Assembly: GCF_029581355.1 (NCBI RefSeq) | Contig: NZ_CP120849.1 | Span: 5,054,501 to 5,118,500, forward strand | Direction: 5' to 3' | DNA: 64,000 nucleotides | DNA from: Parabacteroides chongii | Lineage (GTDB): Bacteria; Bacteroidota; Bacteroidia; Bacteroidales; Tannerellaceae | Position numbers and translations under genes: made by a program | The notes under the pieces: generated by a model | Databases searched by the model: none | The model's input: the letters and a program-made list of their open reading frames with translations, nothing else | What the model was told of the DNA's origin: nothing | Part shown: piece after piece, positions 36,261 to 44,263 of the stretch | Numbering within the stretch: position 1 is the first letter of the stretch | Layout: every line of letters begins with the position of its first letter

Positions 36261-37577
36261 ATGTTAAAAGGTATCTATCATAGCCTGACTTTCCGGCTGG
36301 GTCTGTTCGGTATATTTACCGGCTGCGGGACCTACTTCGCCATGACCCGGCAATGGGAATGGCTCATTCTCATTCTTATCGGCTGGCTCTATTCCATGCG
36401 GATGATGAGCGAGTTATTCAAACGTAATGCCCAGAAAGTTGCCTTTATGTTCGATGCGATCGACAACAGCGACTATGCATTCCAATACGCCACCCGCGGA
36501 CGTTCATCCAACGACAAGCTAGTCAGCGAATCACTGAACCGTATCACCCAGATTCTGTTCCAGGCAAAAGCAGATGCCGTCCAAAAAGAGAAATATTATG
36601 AGTTGATCATGAATTCGGTCAATACCGGCATCATCGTACTGGACGATACCGGCAATATCTTTCAGACCAACAATGAAGCACTCCGCCTGCTGGGGCTTTC
36701 CGTCTTTACCCATGTCAAACAGCTGGCACGCATCGACGACAAACTACAAGCCACAATCGCCAATATTCTCCCGGGGGATAAACATCAGATATCATTCGTA
36801 AACGAACGCGGCACGGTCAACCTGTCTATCCGCGTCTCCGAAATGACCCTGCAGGAAAAACACGTACGTATCCTGGCAATCAACGATATCAACAGCGAAC
36901 TGGATGACAAGGAAATCGATTCATGGATACGCCTGACTCGTGTACTGACTCACGAGATCATGAATTCCGTCACTCCTATTACTTCGCTGAGTGACACCTT
37001 ATTATCCATCCATGAGGATGCCGACAGCGATATACGGAACGGACTGGAAGTGATCAGTACGACCGGCAAGAGCCTGATATCGTTCGTTGAATCGTATCGC
37101 AAGTTTACCCATATCCCAACCCCTGAACCGTCGTTGTTCTATGTGCAGAAATTCGCGGAACGGATGATAAATCTGGCCCGCCATCACAACAAATTCCCCA
37201 ATATAACGATTAATATACATATAGAGCCGGCCGACCTGATCGTTTACGCTGATGAGAAACTGATCACGCAGGTTGTACTGAACCTGCTAAAGAACGCCAT
37301 GCAGGCCATCGGCAGCGAACAACCGGACGGACGAATTGAACTGAACGCATCTTGCAATCCGGATGAATCCGTGATCATCGAGGTCAGCAACAACGGTCCC
37401 TGCATCCCGCCGGAAGAAGCGGAACATATCTTTGTCCCGTTCTTCACCACCAAAGAAGGCGGCAGCGGTATCGGGTTATCTATCTCGCGACAGATCATGC
37501 GACTGTCGGGTGGCAGTATCGCGTTGAAGAGCAATCCGGCTATAAACAAAACGTCGTTTATTCTGACGTTCCCATAA
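36261..37577 (+). CDS. sensor histidine kinase, two TMs with almost no periplasmic loop
   Basis: A 438-aa kinase. The membrane part is only two TMs (about residues 11-28 and 33-48) separated by TRQWEW, so no extracytoplasmic sensor domain exists. Then comes a linker, a PAS-like domain (about 110-212), the dimerisation helix with the phospho-acceptor His231 in LTHEIMNSVTP, and the HATPase domain with the N box NLLKNAMQAIG and G boxes GGSGIGLS. The architecture is that of intramembrane-sensing kinases, which usually rely on another membrane protein for input; in Firmicutes that partner is an FtsX-fold ABC permease (BceB type). Given the twelve FtsX permeases nearby the same logic is tempting but unproven. 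It is co-transcribed with the regulator. Confidence 0.9.
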   Translation: MLKGIYHSLTFRLGLFGIFTGCGTYFAMTRQWEWLILILIGWLYSMRMMSELFKRNAQKVAFMFDAIDNSDYAFQYATRGRSSNDKLVSESLNRITQILFQAKADAVQKEKYYELIMNSVNTGIIVLDDTGNIFQTNNEALRLLGLSVFTHVKQLARIDDKLQATIANILPGDKHQISFVNERGTVNLSIRVSEMTLQEKHVRILAINDINSELDDKEIDSWIRLTRVLTHEIMNSVTPITSLSDTLLSIHEDADSDIRNGLEVISTTGKSLISFVESYRKFTHIPTPEPSLFYVQKFAERMINLARHHNKFPNITINIHIEPADLIVYADEKLITQVVLNLLKNAMQAIGSEQPDGRIELNASCNPDESVIIEVSNNGPCIPPEEAEHIFVPFFTTKEGGSGIGLSISRQIMRLSGGSIALKSNPAINKTSFILTFP

Positions 37578-37586
37578 AAGGAAGTT

Positions 37587-37603
37587 GCTCATGAAGCATG
37601 AGC
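37587..37603. other. small hairpin behind the kinase gene
   Basis: GCTCATG-aag-CATGAGC, a 7-bp stem. No T run follows, so its role is unclear. Imperfect copies of ATGAGCCGA occur at about 37598 and 37620. Confidence 0.4.
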
Positions 37604-37699
37604 CGACTGGTGCAGGTCTTATGAGCCGAGGCGCTCACGTTGCATGAAAAGATTAAACAAGACACTGTAAGTATTAAAAACAAAAAGATAAGACAAGAC

Positions 37700-38953
37700 A
37701 TGAAACTTTTAGACAAACTCAAAATCAATCACAAACCTCGTTCCGGAGGATTAGACCTTTTGAAATATATTGGTCCCGGTTTATTAGTCACTGTCGGATT
37801 CATCGACCCGGGAAACTGGGCAACCAACCTTGCCGCCGGATCCGAATTCGGTTATGCCCTGTTATGGGTCGTTACCTTTTCATCCATTATGCTGATCATC
37901 ATCCAGCACAACGTTGCCCATCTGGGGATCGTCACCGGACTTTGCTTATCGGAAGCGACCAACAAATATATGCCCCGTGCACTCAGCCGGCCTATTCTAG
38001 GATCGGCAATGCTTGCCAGTATATCTACCTCACTTGCGGAGATACTGGGTGGAGCCATTGCTTTACGAATGCTGTTCAGCATACCGATAAAGGTCGGTGC
38101 CGTGATCGTTACGGTGGCCTGTCTGATCATGCTGCTCAGTAATACATACAGCAAGATCGAACGCTGGATCATCATGTTCGTTTCCATCATCGGATTGTCT
38201 TTCTTATACGAGCTAGCCCTGGTCGATGTAAACTGGGGACAGGCTGTCGTGGGATGGGTAAAACCTTCTTTCCCCGAAAATTCAATGCTGATCATCATGA
38301 GTGTGCTCGGTGCCGTTGTCATGCCGCATAACCTGTTCCTGCACTCGGAAGTGATTCAGAGTCGCGAATGGAACCTGGAAGATGAATCCGTTATCAAGAA
38401 ACAATTGAAATATGAATTTTACGATACGCTCCTGTCGATGGTGATCGGCTGGGCAATCAATTCGGCGATGATCATCCTGGCAGCAGCCACTTTCTTCAAG
38501 GAAAAGATTACCGTGGACGAACTGGACCAGGCACAGCAATTGCTGGTTCCGCTGGTCGGAAACAATGCAGGCGTTATCTTTGCCGCCGCCTTATTGCTTG
38601 CCGGTATTTCCTCGACGATCACATCCGGAATTGCCGGAGCATCCATCTTTGCCGGTTTTTACGGGGAGGCATACAATCACAAAGACTTACACTCCAAACT
38701 GGGGGTTATTCTTTCGTTCGTTCCGGCATTGCTTATCATCTTCCTGATCGGCGACCCGTTCAAAGGATTGATTCTTTCGCAGATGTTACTCAGCGTACAG
38801 CTTCCCATCACCGTCTTTTCGCAGGTATATCTTACCTCCAGTAGAAAAGTGATGGGGCAATATGTCAATTCACGTTCGACCACCATCCTGTTGCTGTTGC
38901 TGGGAACCATGGTGACCGTATTGAATATCGCCTTGCTGATCAGCTTGTTTTAA
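37700..38953 (+). CDS. Nramp-family divalent metal transporter (MntH-like)
   Basis: A 417-aa membrane protein with about 11 TMs. The TM1 motif DPGNWATN and the TM6 motif MPHNLFLHS are present with the canonical metal-binding Asp, Asn, Met and His residues, so proton-coupled uptake of Mn2+/Fe2+ is expected. An in-frame ATG 20 codons upstream (37640) exists, but the extra segment is very basic and polar and looks like leader sequence; 37700 gives the usual family length. The gene is downstream of the kinase with a 120-bp gap and no clear terminator, so partial co-transcription is possible. Its 3' end overlaps that of the convergent DedA gene by 14 bp. Confidence 0.87.
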   Translation: MKLLDKLKINHKPRSGGLDLLKYIGPGLLVTVGFIDPGNWATNLAAGSEFGYALLWVVTFSSIMLIIIQHNVAHLGIVTGLCLSEATNKYMPRALSRPILGSAMLASISTSLAEILGGAIALRMLFSIPIKVGAVIVTVACLIMLLSNTYSKIERWIIMFVSIIGLSFLYELALVDVNWGQAVVGWVKPSFPENSMLIIMSVLGAVVMPHNLFLHSEVIQSREWNLEDESVIKKQLKYEFYDTLLSMVIGWAINSAMIILAAATFFKEKITVDELDQAQQLLVPLVGNNAGVIFAAALLLAGISSTITSGIAGASIFAGFYGEAYNHKDLHSKLGVILSFVPALLIIFLIGDPFKGLILSQMLLSVQLPITVFSQVYLTSSRKVMGQYVNSRSTTILLLLLGTMVTVLNIALLISLF

Positions 38954-39593
38954 CAAAATATTTATTCCGGACTATTTCAATCACTCCCGGCAGGATGGAG
39001 ATAAAAATGATGAGGACAATCAGCAGTTCCAGATTCTTTTGAACGATCTCCATTCCGCCGAAGAAATAGCCGGCATATGAAAACAGGGCCACCCAGACAA
39101 TCCCTCCAACGATATTATACGAAGCGAAATGACGGTAATTCATATGCCCCATCCCCGCCACGAACGGTGCGAACGTACGCACAATGGGAACGAAACGGGC
39201 TAGGATAATGGTTTTCCCTCCGTGCTTTTCATAAAATTTATGCGTTTTCTCCAGATAACTCTGTTTAAATATTCTCGAATCCGGTTTACTGAACAGCCTT
39301 TCACCGAAGAACCTGCCTATTATATAGTTAGAGGCATCTCCCAGTACGGCCGCGGCAATCAGCACCAGTACGATCAGATGCACATTCATCGGGTTACCCG
39401 GCAAAGCCGCCAGCGCTCCCGCCACAAATAACAACGAATCACCCGGAAGAAAGGGTGTTACTACCAATCCTGTTTCACAAAAAATGATCAGGAACAAAAT
39501 GGCATATATCCAAATGCCGTAGGCTGACACAAGCGCTGCCAGATGGGTGTCGATATGCAGCACGAAATCAATCAGGAGATTGAAGTATTCCAT
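38940..39593 (-). CDS. DedA-family membrane protein
   Basis: A 217-aa integral membrane protein. DedA hallmarks: the re-entrant N-terminal segment with [19 protein letters not shown] (about residues 39-57) and [18 protein letters not shown] (about 130-147) with the conserved Arg residues. Members of this family (UptA and others) translocate undecaprenyl phosphate or other phospholipid head groups across the inner membrane to recycle the carrier for wall and glycan assembly (established for some members; inferred here). It is transcribed alone, divergent from glutaminyl-tRNA synthetase and convergent with the Nramp gene. Confidence 0.88.
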   Translation of the reverse strand: MEYFNLLIDFVLHIDTHLAALVSAYGIWIYAILFLIIFCETGLVVTPFLPGDSLLFVAGALAALPGNPMNVHLIVLVLIAAAVLGDASNYIIGRFFGERLFSKPDSRIFKQSYLEKTHKFYEKHGGKTIILARFVPIVRTFAPFVAGMGHMNYRHFASYNIVGGIVWVALFSYAGYFFGGMEIVQKNLELLIVLIIFISILPGVIEIVRNKYFVKTS

Positions 39594-39679
39594 ACAAATG
39601 TATTATAATCTGTTCGATAAAATTAAGCCACAAATATAGGAAAAAACTTGTATTGCTATGCAGCGAATAAAGAAATCGC

Positions 39680-39687
39680 TACCTTTG
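39680..39687 (+). promoter_or_regulatory. -7 box of the glnS operon promoter
   Basis: TACCTTTG, matching TAnnTTTG, 36 bp before the glnS ATG. The -33 element is poor. Confidence 0.5.
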
Positions 39688-39723
39688 TTCCGTTAATAAG
39701 GAAATAACATATTTATAACAGAT

Positions 39724-41472
39724 ATGAGCGATATCAAAACGAACGAAGAAGAAGGCAAAAAGAGCCTGAATTTTATTGAAGCAAATGTTGAAAAAGACCT
39801 GGCAGAAGGAAAGAACGGCGGACGTATACAAACTCGTTTCCCACCTGAACCAAACGGTTATCTGCATATAGGACACGCCAAAGCTATCTGCCTGGATTTC
39901 GGTATTGCAGAACGTTACAACGGAGTTTGTAACCTTCGTTTCGACGACACGAACCCTGTAAAAGAAGATACAGAATATGTCGATGCAATCAAGGAAGATA
40001 TAGAATGGCTTGGATTCCATTGGGGTAACATCTATTACGCATCCGACTATTTCCAGCAATTGTGGGATTTTGCCATCCGTCTGATCAAGGAAGGAAAAGC
40101 CTATATCGACGAGCAGAGTTCGGAAGTTATCGCCCAGCAAAAAGGAACACCGACACAGCCGGGTATCAATAGTCCCTACCGTGACCGTCCTATCGAGGAA
40201 AACCTGGCTTTGTTCCAGAAAATGACTGACGGAGAGATAGAAGACGGAGCCATGGTGTTGCGTGCCAAAATAGATATGGCCAATCCGAATATGCACTTCC
40301 GCGATCCGATTATCTATCGCGTATTGAGGACTGCACATCACCATCGCACGGGCGACAAATGGAAAGTATATCCGATGTACGACTTTGCACACGGACAGAG
40401 CGACTTCTTCGAAGGCGTTACGCATTCACTTTGTACCCTGGAATTTGTGGTACACCGCCCGTTATACGACCTGTTCATCGACTGGCTGAAAGAAGGTAAA
40501 GACCTGGACGACAACCGTCCCCGTCAGACCGAGTTCAACAAGTTGAATCTGAGCTATACATTAATGAGTAAACGTAACCTGCTTACGCTGGTAAAAGAAA
40601 AGCTGGTAGACGGTTGGGACGATCCCCGTATGCCGACTATCTGTGCATTCCGTCGTCGTGGTTATTCCCCCGAATCTATCCGCAAATTCGTCGATAAGAT
40701 CGGATATACCACCTACGATGCCCTGAATGAATTTGCCTTGCTGGAAAGCGCCGTTCGTGAAGACCTGAACGCCCGTGCCACACGTGTATCCGCTGTGCTC
40801 GATCCGGTGAAGCTGATTGTTACCAACTATCCGGAAGGACAGGTGGAAGAGATGGAAGCCATCAACAATCCGGAAGATCCGGAAGCAGGCAGCCATATCA
40901 TTGAATTTAGCCGCGAACTGTGGATGGAAAGAGACGACTTCATGGAAGATGCTCCGAAGAAATTCTTCCGTATGACTCCCGGACAGGAAGTGCGCCTGAA
41001 GAATGCCTACATCGTAAAATGTACAGGCTGCAAGAAAAACGAAGCAGGTGAAGTAGTAGAAGTTTATTGCGAATACGACCCGAACACCAAGAGCGGCATG
41101 CCAGACAGCAACCGTAAGGTGAAAGGTACTCTTCACTGGTTGAGCTGTGCACACAGCCTGCCGGCAGAAGTCCGTCTGTACGACCGTCTGTGGAAAGTCG
41201 AAAATCCGCGCGATGAACTGGCTGCTATCCGCGAAGTAAAAGATTGCTCCGTACTGGATGCCATGAAGGAAATCATCAATCCGGACTCTCTGAACATATT
41301 GACAAACTGCTACGTTGAAAAATATCTGGCAAATGCCAAACCATTAGATTATTTACAATTCCAGCGTATCGGTTATTTTAATGTAGACAAAGACTCTACG
41401 CCGGAAAAGCTCGTCTTCAACCGTACCGTATCTCTAAAAGATACCTGGAGCAAAGTGAAAGACAAGGCTTAA
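39724..41472 (+). CDS. glnS: glutaminyl-tRNA synthetase
   Basis: A 582-aa class I synthetase that charges tRNA-Gln. The catalytic fold shows PPEPNGYLHIGHAK (HIGH at 48-51), the dinucleotide-fold segment with FDDTNP, and LMSKR as the KMSKS-equivalent (about 280-284). The C-terminal anticodon-binding beta barrels carry the GlnRS pattern (for example LHWLSCAHSLPAEVRLYDRL near residues 463-482), separating it from bacterial GluRS. The length is typical for Bacteroidetes GlnRS, slightly longer than the E. coli enzyme. It heads an apparent operon with the TPR and DUF368 genes. Confidence 0.96.
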   Translation: MSDIKTNEEEGKKSLNFIEANVEKDLAEGKNGGRIQTRFPPEPNGYLHIGHAKAICLDFGIAERYNGVCNLRFDDTNPVKEDTEYVDAIKEDIEWLGFHWGNIYYASDYFQQLWDFAIRLIKEGKAYIDEQSSEVIAQQKGTPTQPGINSPYRDRPIEENLALFQKMTDGEIEDGAMVLRAKIDMANPNMHFRDPIIYRVLRTAHHHRTGDKWKVYPMYDFAHGQSDFFEGVTHSLCTLEFVVHRPLYDLFIDWLKEGKDLDDNRPRQTEFNKLNLSYTLMSKRNLLTLVKEKLVDGWDDPRMPTICAFRRRGYSPESIRKFVDKIGYTTYDALNEFALLESAVREDLNARATRVSAVLDPVKLIVTNYPEGQVEEMEAINNPEDPEAGSHIIEFSRELWMERDDFMEDAPKKFFRMTPGQEVRLKNAYIVKCTGCKKNEAGEVVEVYCEYDPNTKSGMPDSNRKVKGTLHWLSCAHSLPAEVRLYDRLWKVENPRDELAAIREVKDCSVLDAMKEIINPDSLNILTNCYVEKYLANAKPLDYLQFQRIGYFNVDKDSTPEKLVFNRTVSLKDTWSKVKDKA

Positions 41473-41497
41473 CAATGTGCCAATTAAATTATTCCCT

Positions 41498-42940
41498 ATG
41501 AAAAAAGATGATATCTCACGCTTGTTACAACGTTATCTGTCTGCCCGCGAAATGGGAAAAGAACCCTATTTCGATGCAGATGAAATTGATGAACTGTTGG
41601 GCAGCTTTGAAGAATCGGACAATTATGAATACTTCGATGAAGTTTTAACCTTAGGGTTAAAGCTTCATCCCGGTAATACGGATTTACAGATCAGACAGTG
41701 CAAGCTTTATGTCTATAATGAAGATTATGAAAGTGCACTGGTTTTGATCGACTCCATTGCCGAAACAGATAACCAGGACCTCGACTTATTACGGTTGGAA
41801 TGTTACTGCATGCTCGACCAGTACGACAAGCTCATTGAATACACGGAAAGACTGATCGAAGAAAAATGCGATTATCTAGAAACCGTATTCGAATGTACCG
41901 CTCCCCTTTTAAGTGATATGGAAATGAACGATGAAGCACGAGATTTCATACGCCGCGGCATTGTTTTATTCCCCGACAATCTAGTCTTAAAGGATGAGTT
42001 ATGCTACAACATGGAACTGGAAGGAGACATCGACGGAGCGATCGACCTGTGCAACGAACTGATCGATAAGGACCCCTACTCTCACGAATACTGGTTCACA
42101 CTCGGACGATTGTACTCCATCAAATCGGAATTTGACAAAGCGATTGAAGCATTCGACTTTGCGCTGACTTGTGACGATTCGGATCCGGAACTGAAAATAC
42201 TGAAAGCTTACTGCCTCTACATGAATGAGAATTATGAAAAAGCACTCGAAGTATATCAGGATATCGATGCCACCTCCGAAATGGCAGAGCGCATCAAACC
42301 TCTGATGGCAGAATGTTATATCAAGCTGGAAGATTTCGAAGGAGCATATAACCTACTGAAAGACATTATCGGTAAAAAAGCGACTGCCAATGAACCGGCA
42401 GCCTACATCAATTTCATCCGGTGTTGTGCAGAGACGGAACGCGACCGGGAAGCATCGAAAACGCTCAACAAAGCGGTCGAACTATTTCCCAACAATGTCC
42501 GGATACTCTCTTTACTGGCTCTGACTTACGTGGAAAACGGCAAAGACAAGCAGGCTATAGAGACAACCGAACGTCTGTTCGATATCCTGGATAAAGGGGA
42601 AAACTATCTGCCCGAAGATTATGAAAGTCTTTTCCATGCAGGTCAATACCTGTATATGAAAGGTGACATCGATAAAGCACTCAAATACTATAAAAAAGTA
42701 TATGCCGTCAATCCGGACCTGCCTTACATGCACCTTCATATGGCTATGGCTTACCTGGCAAAAGGCGACATGAAGCATTTCGGCGAACACTTCAGTCAGA
42801 CCTCTCCGAAAGAACTGGTGAAATACCTGGAAGACTCCGGTATCGATTTCAGTGACGTCGAGCAGCAACTGCTGGGAAAACATATCCCGCCGGAAGATCT
42901 GACGAAGGAATTCCTCAATAACAAAGACAATAACAACTAA
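41498..42940 (+). CDS. tetratricopeptide-repeat protein
   Basis: A 480-aa cytoplasmic protein made almost wholly of TPR-like helical repeats (for example YWFTLGRLYSIKSEFDKAIE, and DKALKYYKKVYAVNPDLPYM near residues 387-406). It is strongly acidic. No signal peptide or TM. A GTG seven codons upstream is in frame, but ATG at 41498 is better. The function is unknown; TPRs mediate protein-protein contacts. It starts 25 bp after glnS and its stop codon overlaps the DUF368 start by one base (TAATG), so the two are translationally coupled and may act together. Confidence 0.85.
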   Translation: MKKDDISRLLQRYLSAREMGKEPYFDADEIDELLGSFEESDNYEYFDEVLTLGLKLHPGNTDLQIRQCKLYVYNEDYESALVLIDSIAETDNQDLDLLRLECYCMLDQYDKLIEYTERLIEEKCDYLETVFECTAPLLSDMEMNDEARDFIRRGIVLFPDNLVLKDELCYNMELEGDIDGAIDLCNELIDKDPYSHEYWFTLGRLYSIKSEFDKAIEAFDFALTCDDSDPELKILKAYCLYMNENYEKALEVYQDIDATSEMAERIKPLMAECYIKLEDFEGAYNLLKDIIGKKATANEPAAYINFIRCCAETERDREASKTLNKAVELFPNNVRILSLLALTYVENGKDKQAIETTERLFDILDKGENYLPEDYESLFHAGQYLYMKGDIDKALKYYKKVYAVNPDLPYMHLHMAMAYLAKGDMKHFGEHFSQTSPKELVKYLEDSGIDFSDVEQQLLGKHIPPEDLTKEFLNNKDNNN

Positions 42941-43851
42941 TGGACAGAAATCTAAAAGACTACGGTCTCCTACTTTTGAAAGGCATGGGAATGGGCGCAG
43001 CCGATGTCGTGCCCGGCGTATCAGGCGGTACGATTGCCTTTATTGTTGGTATTTATGAAGAACTGATCGATTCGATCAAGAGTATTAACGGAGCAAGCCT
43101 GAAGTTACTCTTCACCGGTAAGATCGCCTCATTCTGGAAAGCTATAAATGCCAATTTCCTGCTGGCTATCGTTGCCGGCATCGGTATCAGTATCTTTTCG
43201 CTGGCAAAGATCATCACCTGGTTACTGGTTACACACCCGATCCTCGTGTGGGCTTTCTTCTTCGGACTGGTACTAGCTTCCACCTGGTTTGTTTCGAAAG
43301 ATATCAAGCAATGGAACTGGAAAACAATACTGAGCTTTATTATCGGAGCCGTCATCGCTTACTATATAACAGTGGCTACTCCGGCAGAAACTCCGACTAA
43401 TCTATTCTTTATATTCCTTTGCGGAGCCATAGCCATCTGTGCCATGATCCTGCCCGGCATTTCCGGCAGTTTCATCCTGGTATTACTGGGTAAATACTTC
43501 TATATTATGGAAGCGGTAAAGACTTTCAATATACCGGTCATGCTCGTATTTATCTGTGGGGCAGCCATAGGTATTACCTCTTTCTCGCGTGTATTGTCTT
43601 TCGCCCTGCGCAGATTTCATGATACGACCATCTCTGTACTGGCAGGTTTTATGCTGGGTTCGCTAAACAAAGTATGGCCGTGGAAAGAGACGATTGAAAC
43701 CTACACCGACAGCCACGGAGTGATCAAACCCCTGGTTGAAGCGAATATCCTGCCCAACCAACTGGTATGGGAAGCCGTAGGATTAATGATTTTGGGATTC
43801 GCCATCGTATATTTCCTTGAAAAGCTATCTATGAAAGGAGCTAAGGCTTAA
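42940..43851 (+). CDS. DUF368-family membrane protein (polyprenyl-phosphate transporter family)
   Basis: A 303-aa integral membrane protein with about 8-9 TMs. The family repeats GVSGGTIAFIVGIYEELI (about residues 27-44) and MILPGISGSFILVLLGKY (about 165-182) are both present, giving the inverted-repeat signature with conserved Gly-Ser-Gly. DUF368 proteins (PopT) have been shown in some bacteria to return undecaprenyl phosphate to the cytoplasmic leaflet, a task also performed by DedA proteins; one of those lies 4 kb away. Last gene of the glnS-TPR-DUF368 operon; its stop codon abuts a terminator that acts on the opposite strand. Confidence 0.9.
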   Translation: MDRNLKDYGLLLLKGMGMGAADVVPGVSGGTIAFIVGIYEELIDSIKSINGASLKLLFTGKIASFWKAINANFLLAIVAGIGISIFSLAKIITWLLVTHPILVWAFFFGLVLASTWFVSKDIKQWNWKTILSFIIGAVIAYYITVATPAETPTNLFFIFLCGAIAICAMILPGISGSFILVLLGKYFYIMEAVKTFNIPVMLVFICGAAIGITSFSRVLSFALRRFHDTTISVLAGFMLGSLNKVWPWKETIETYTDSHGVIKPLVEANILPNQLVWEAVGLMILGFAIVYFLEKLSMKGAKA

Positions 43852-44021
43852 AAAATAATCTCTTCCCTATGCTCACGCACGAGGAAGAGCTTGTTCTCTC
43901 GCCAAAGAGAACCTCATCAATTATGTTAACCTTATTCAAGGTCATGGAAGGGAGCAGTTCGCCAGAGTTGCTCCCTTCATGTTGAAAACACACATATTCT
44001 TAGTATTGTTTATCTTTTTAC
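43852..44021 (-). ncRNA. candidate sigma-54-dependent structured small RNA, about 170 nt
   Basis: Predicted to start about 11 bp beyond the -12 element at 44032-44047 and to end in a T run at 43851-43856. Four hairpins in order: 10-bp perfect stem GAAGGGAGCA / TGCTCCCTTC (43947-43978), ACCTT / AAGGT (43929-43942), GTTCTCT / AGAGAAC (43893-43912), and CTCTTCC / GGAAGAG (43860-43889) followed by ATTATTTTTT as intrinsic terminator. The loops of the first and third hairpins both expose UGGCGA. The only ORF is 12 codons. It could instead be the 3' end of the ABC-2 operon transcript; the promoters argue against that being the whole story. Confidence 0.5.
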
Positions 44022-44031
44022 CTTCTTTATT

Positions 44032-44047
44032 AGCAAATAGCATGCCA
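44032..44047 (-). promoter_or_regulatory. sigma-54 promoter for the candidate small RNA
   Basis: TGGCATGCTATTTGCT on the minus strand: intact TTGCT at -12, TGGCAT at -24, correct spacing. No activator pair at the usual 53-55 bp distance, but the pair at 44223-44260 lies about 175 bp upstream, within reach for NtrC-type activators. Confidence 0.65.
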
Positions 44048-44082
44048 AAAATGTATCTATCTGATAATTAAGCCCATTAAAT

Positions 44083-44124
44083 AAACCGGGCATGTCCGAT
44101 TATGGACATCTGCCCGGTTTTACT
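44083..44124 (-). terminator. GC-rich hairpin terminator
   Basis: AACCGGGCA-TGTCC / GGACA-TC-TGCCCGGTT, a long stem with a 2-base bulge and a 6-base loop, followed on the minus strand by TTTATTTAAT. It may end the ABC-2 operon or a roughly 60-nt RNA from the promoter just upstream. Confidence 0.6.
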
Positions 44125-44151
44125 TACTGTATCCGGCATCGCCGCTTATAA

Positions 44152-44167
44152 TGCAAACAGCGTGCCA
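44152..44167 (-). promoter_or_regulatory. orphan sigma-54 promoter of the array type
   Basis: TGGCACGCTGTTTGCA on the minus strand matches the full consensus, including TTGCA. The predicted start is near 44141 but no gene follows in the sense direction before 43852. Confidence 0.8.
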
Positions 44168-44222
44168 AAACATACAAACAACTATCTATCAAGCTTATAA
44201 ATATTATTCACTAATTCCATTC

Positions 44223-44260
44223 TGTCCAATTATTAGACACTGATGTATAAAATTTAGACA
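44223..44260. promoter_or_regulatory. activator-site pair (UAS) of the orphan promoter
   Basis: TGTCCAATTATTAGACA (44223-44239) and TGTATAAAATTTAGACA (44244-44260), centres 21 bp apart, 55 bp from the orphan -24/-12 element: the same geometry as in the permease array. The distal site ends 3 bp from the stop codon region of the ABC-2 permease gene. Confidence 0.8.
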
Positions 44261-44263
44261 GTA

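Larger units (their letters stand above)
43852..44263. other. 412-bp gap with two sigma-54 elements and a hairpin array
   Basis: Between DUF368 and the ABC-2 permease there is no ORF of note. On the minus strand the gap carries, in transcription order, an activator pair, a sigma-54 element, a GC-rich hairpin, a second sigma-54 element, three hairpins, and an intrinsic terminator. Confidence 0.75.

Noticed and set aside
43941..43980. 12-codon minus-strand ORF (MKGATLANCSLP) inside the candidate small RNA
   Set aside because: It coincides almost exactly with the 10-bp-stem hairpin, so the sequence is better explained by RNA structure; a leader peptide cannot be excluded.
44093..44108. TGTCCGATTATGGACA as a further activator site
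   Set aside because: It is 16 instead of 17 bp, off the usual distance, and is fully explained as part of the stem of the GC-rich terminator hairpin.
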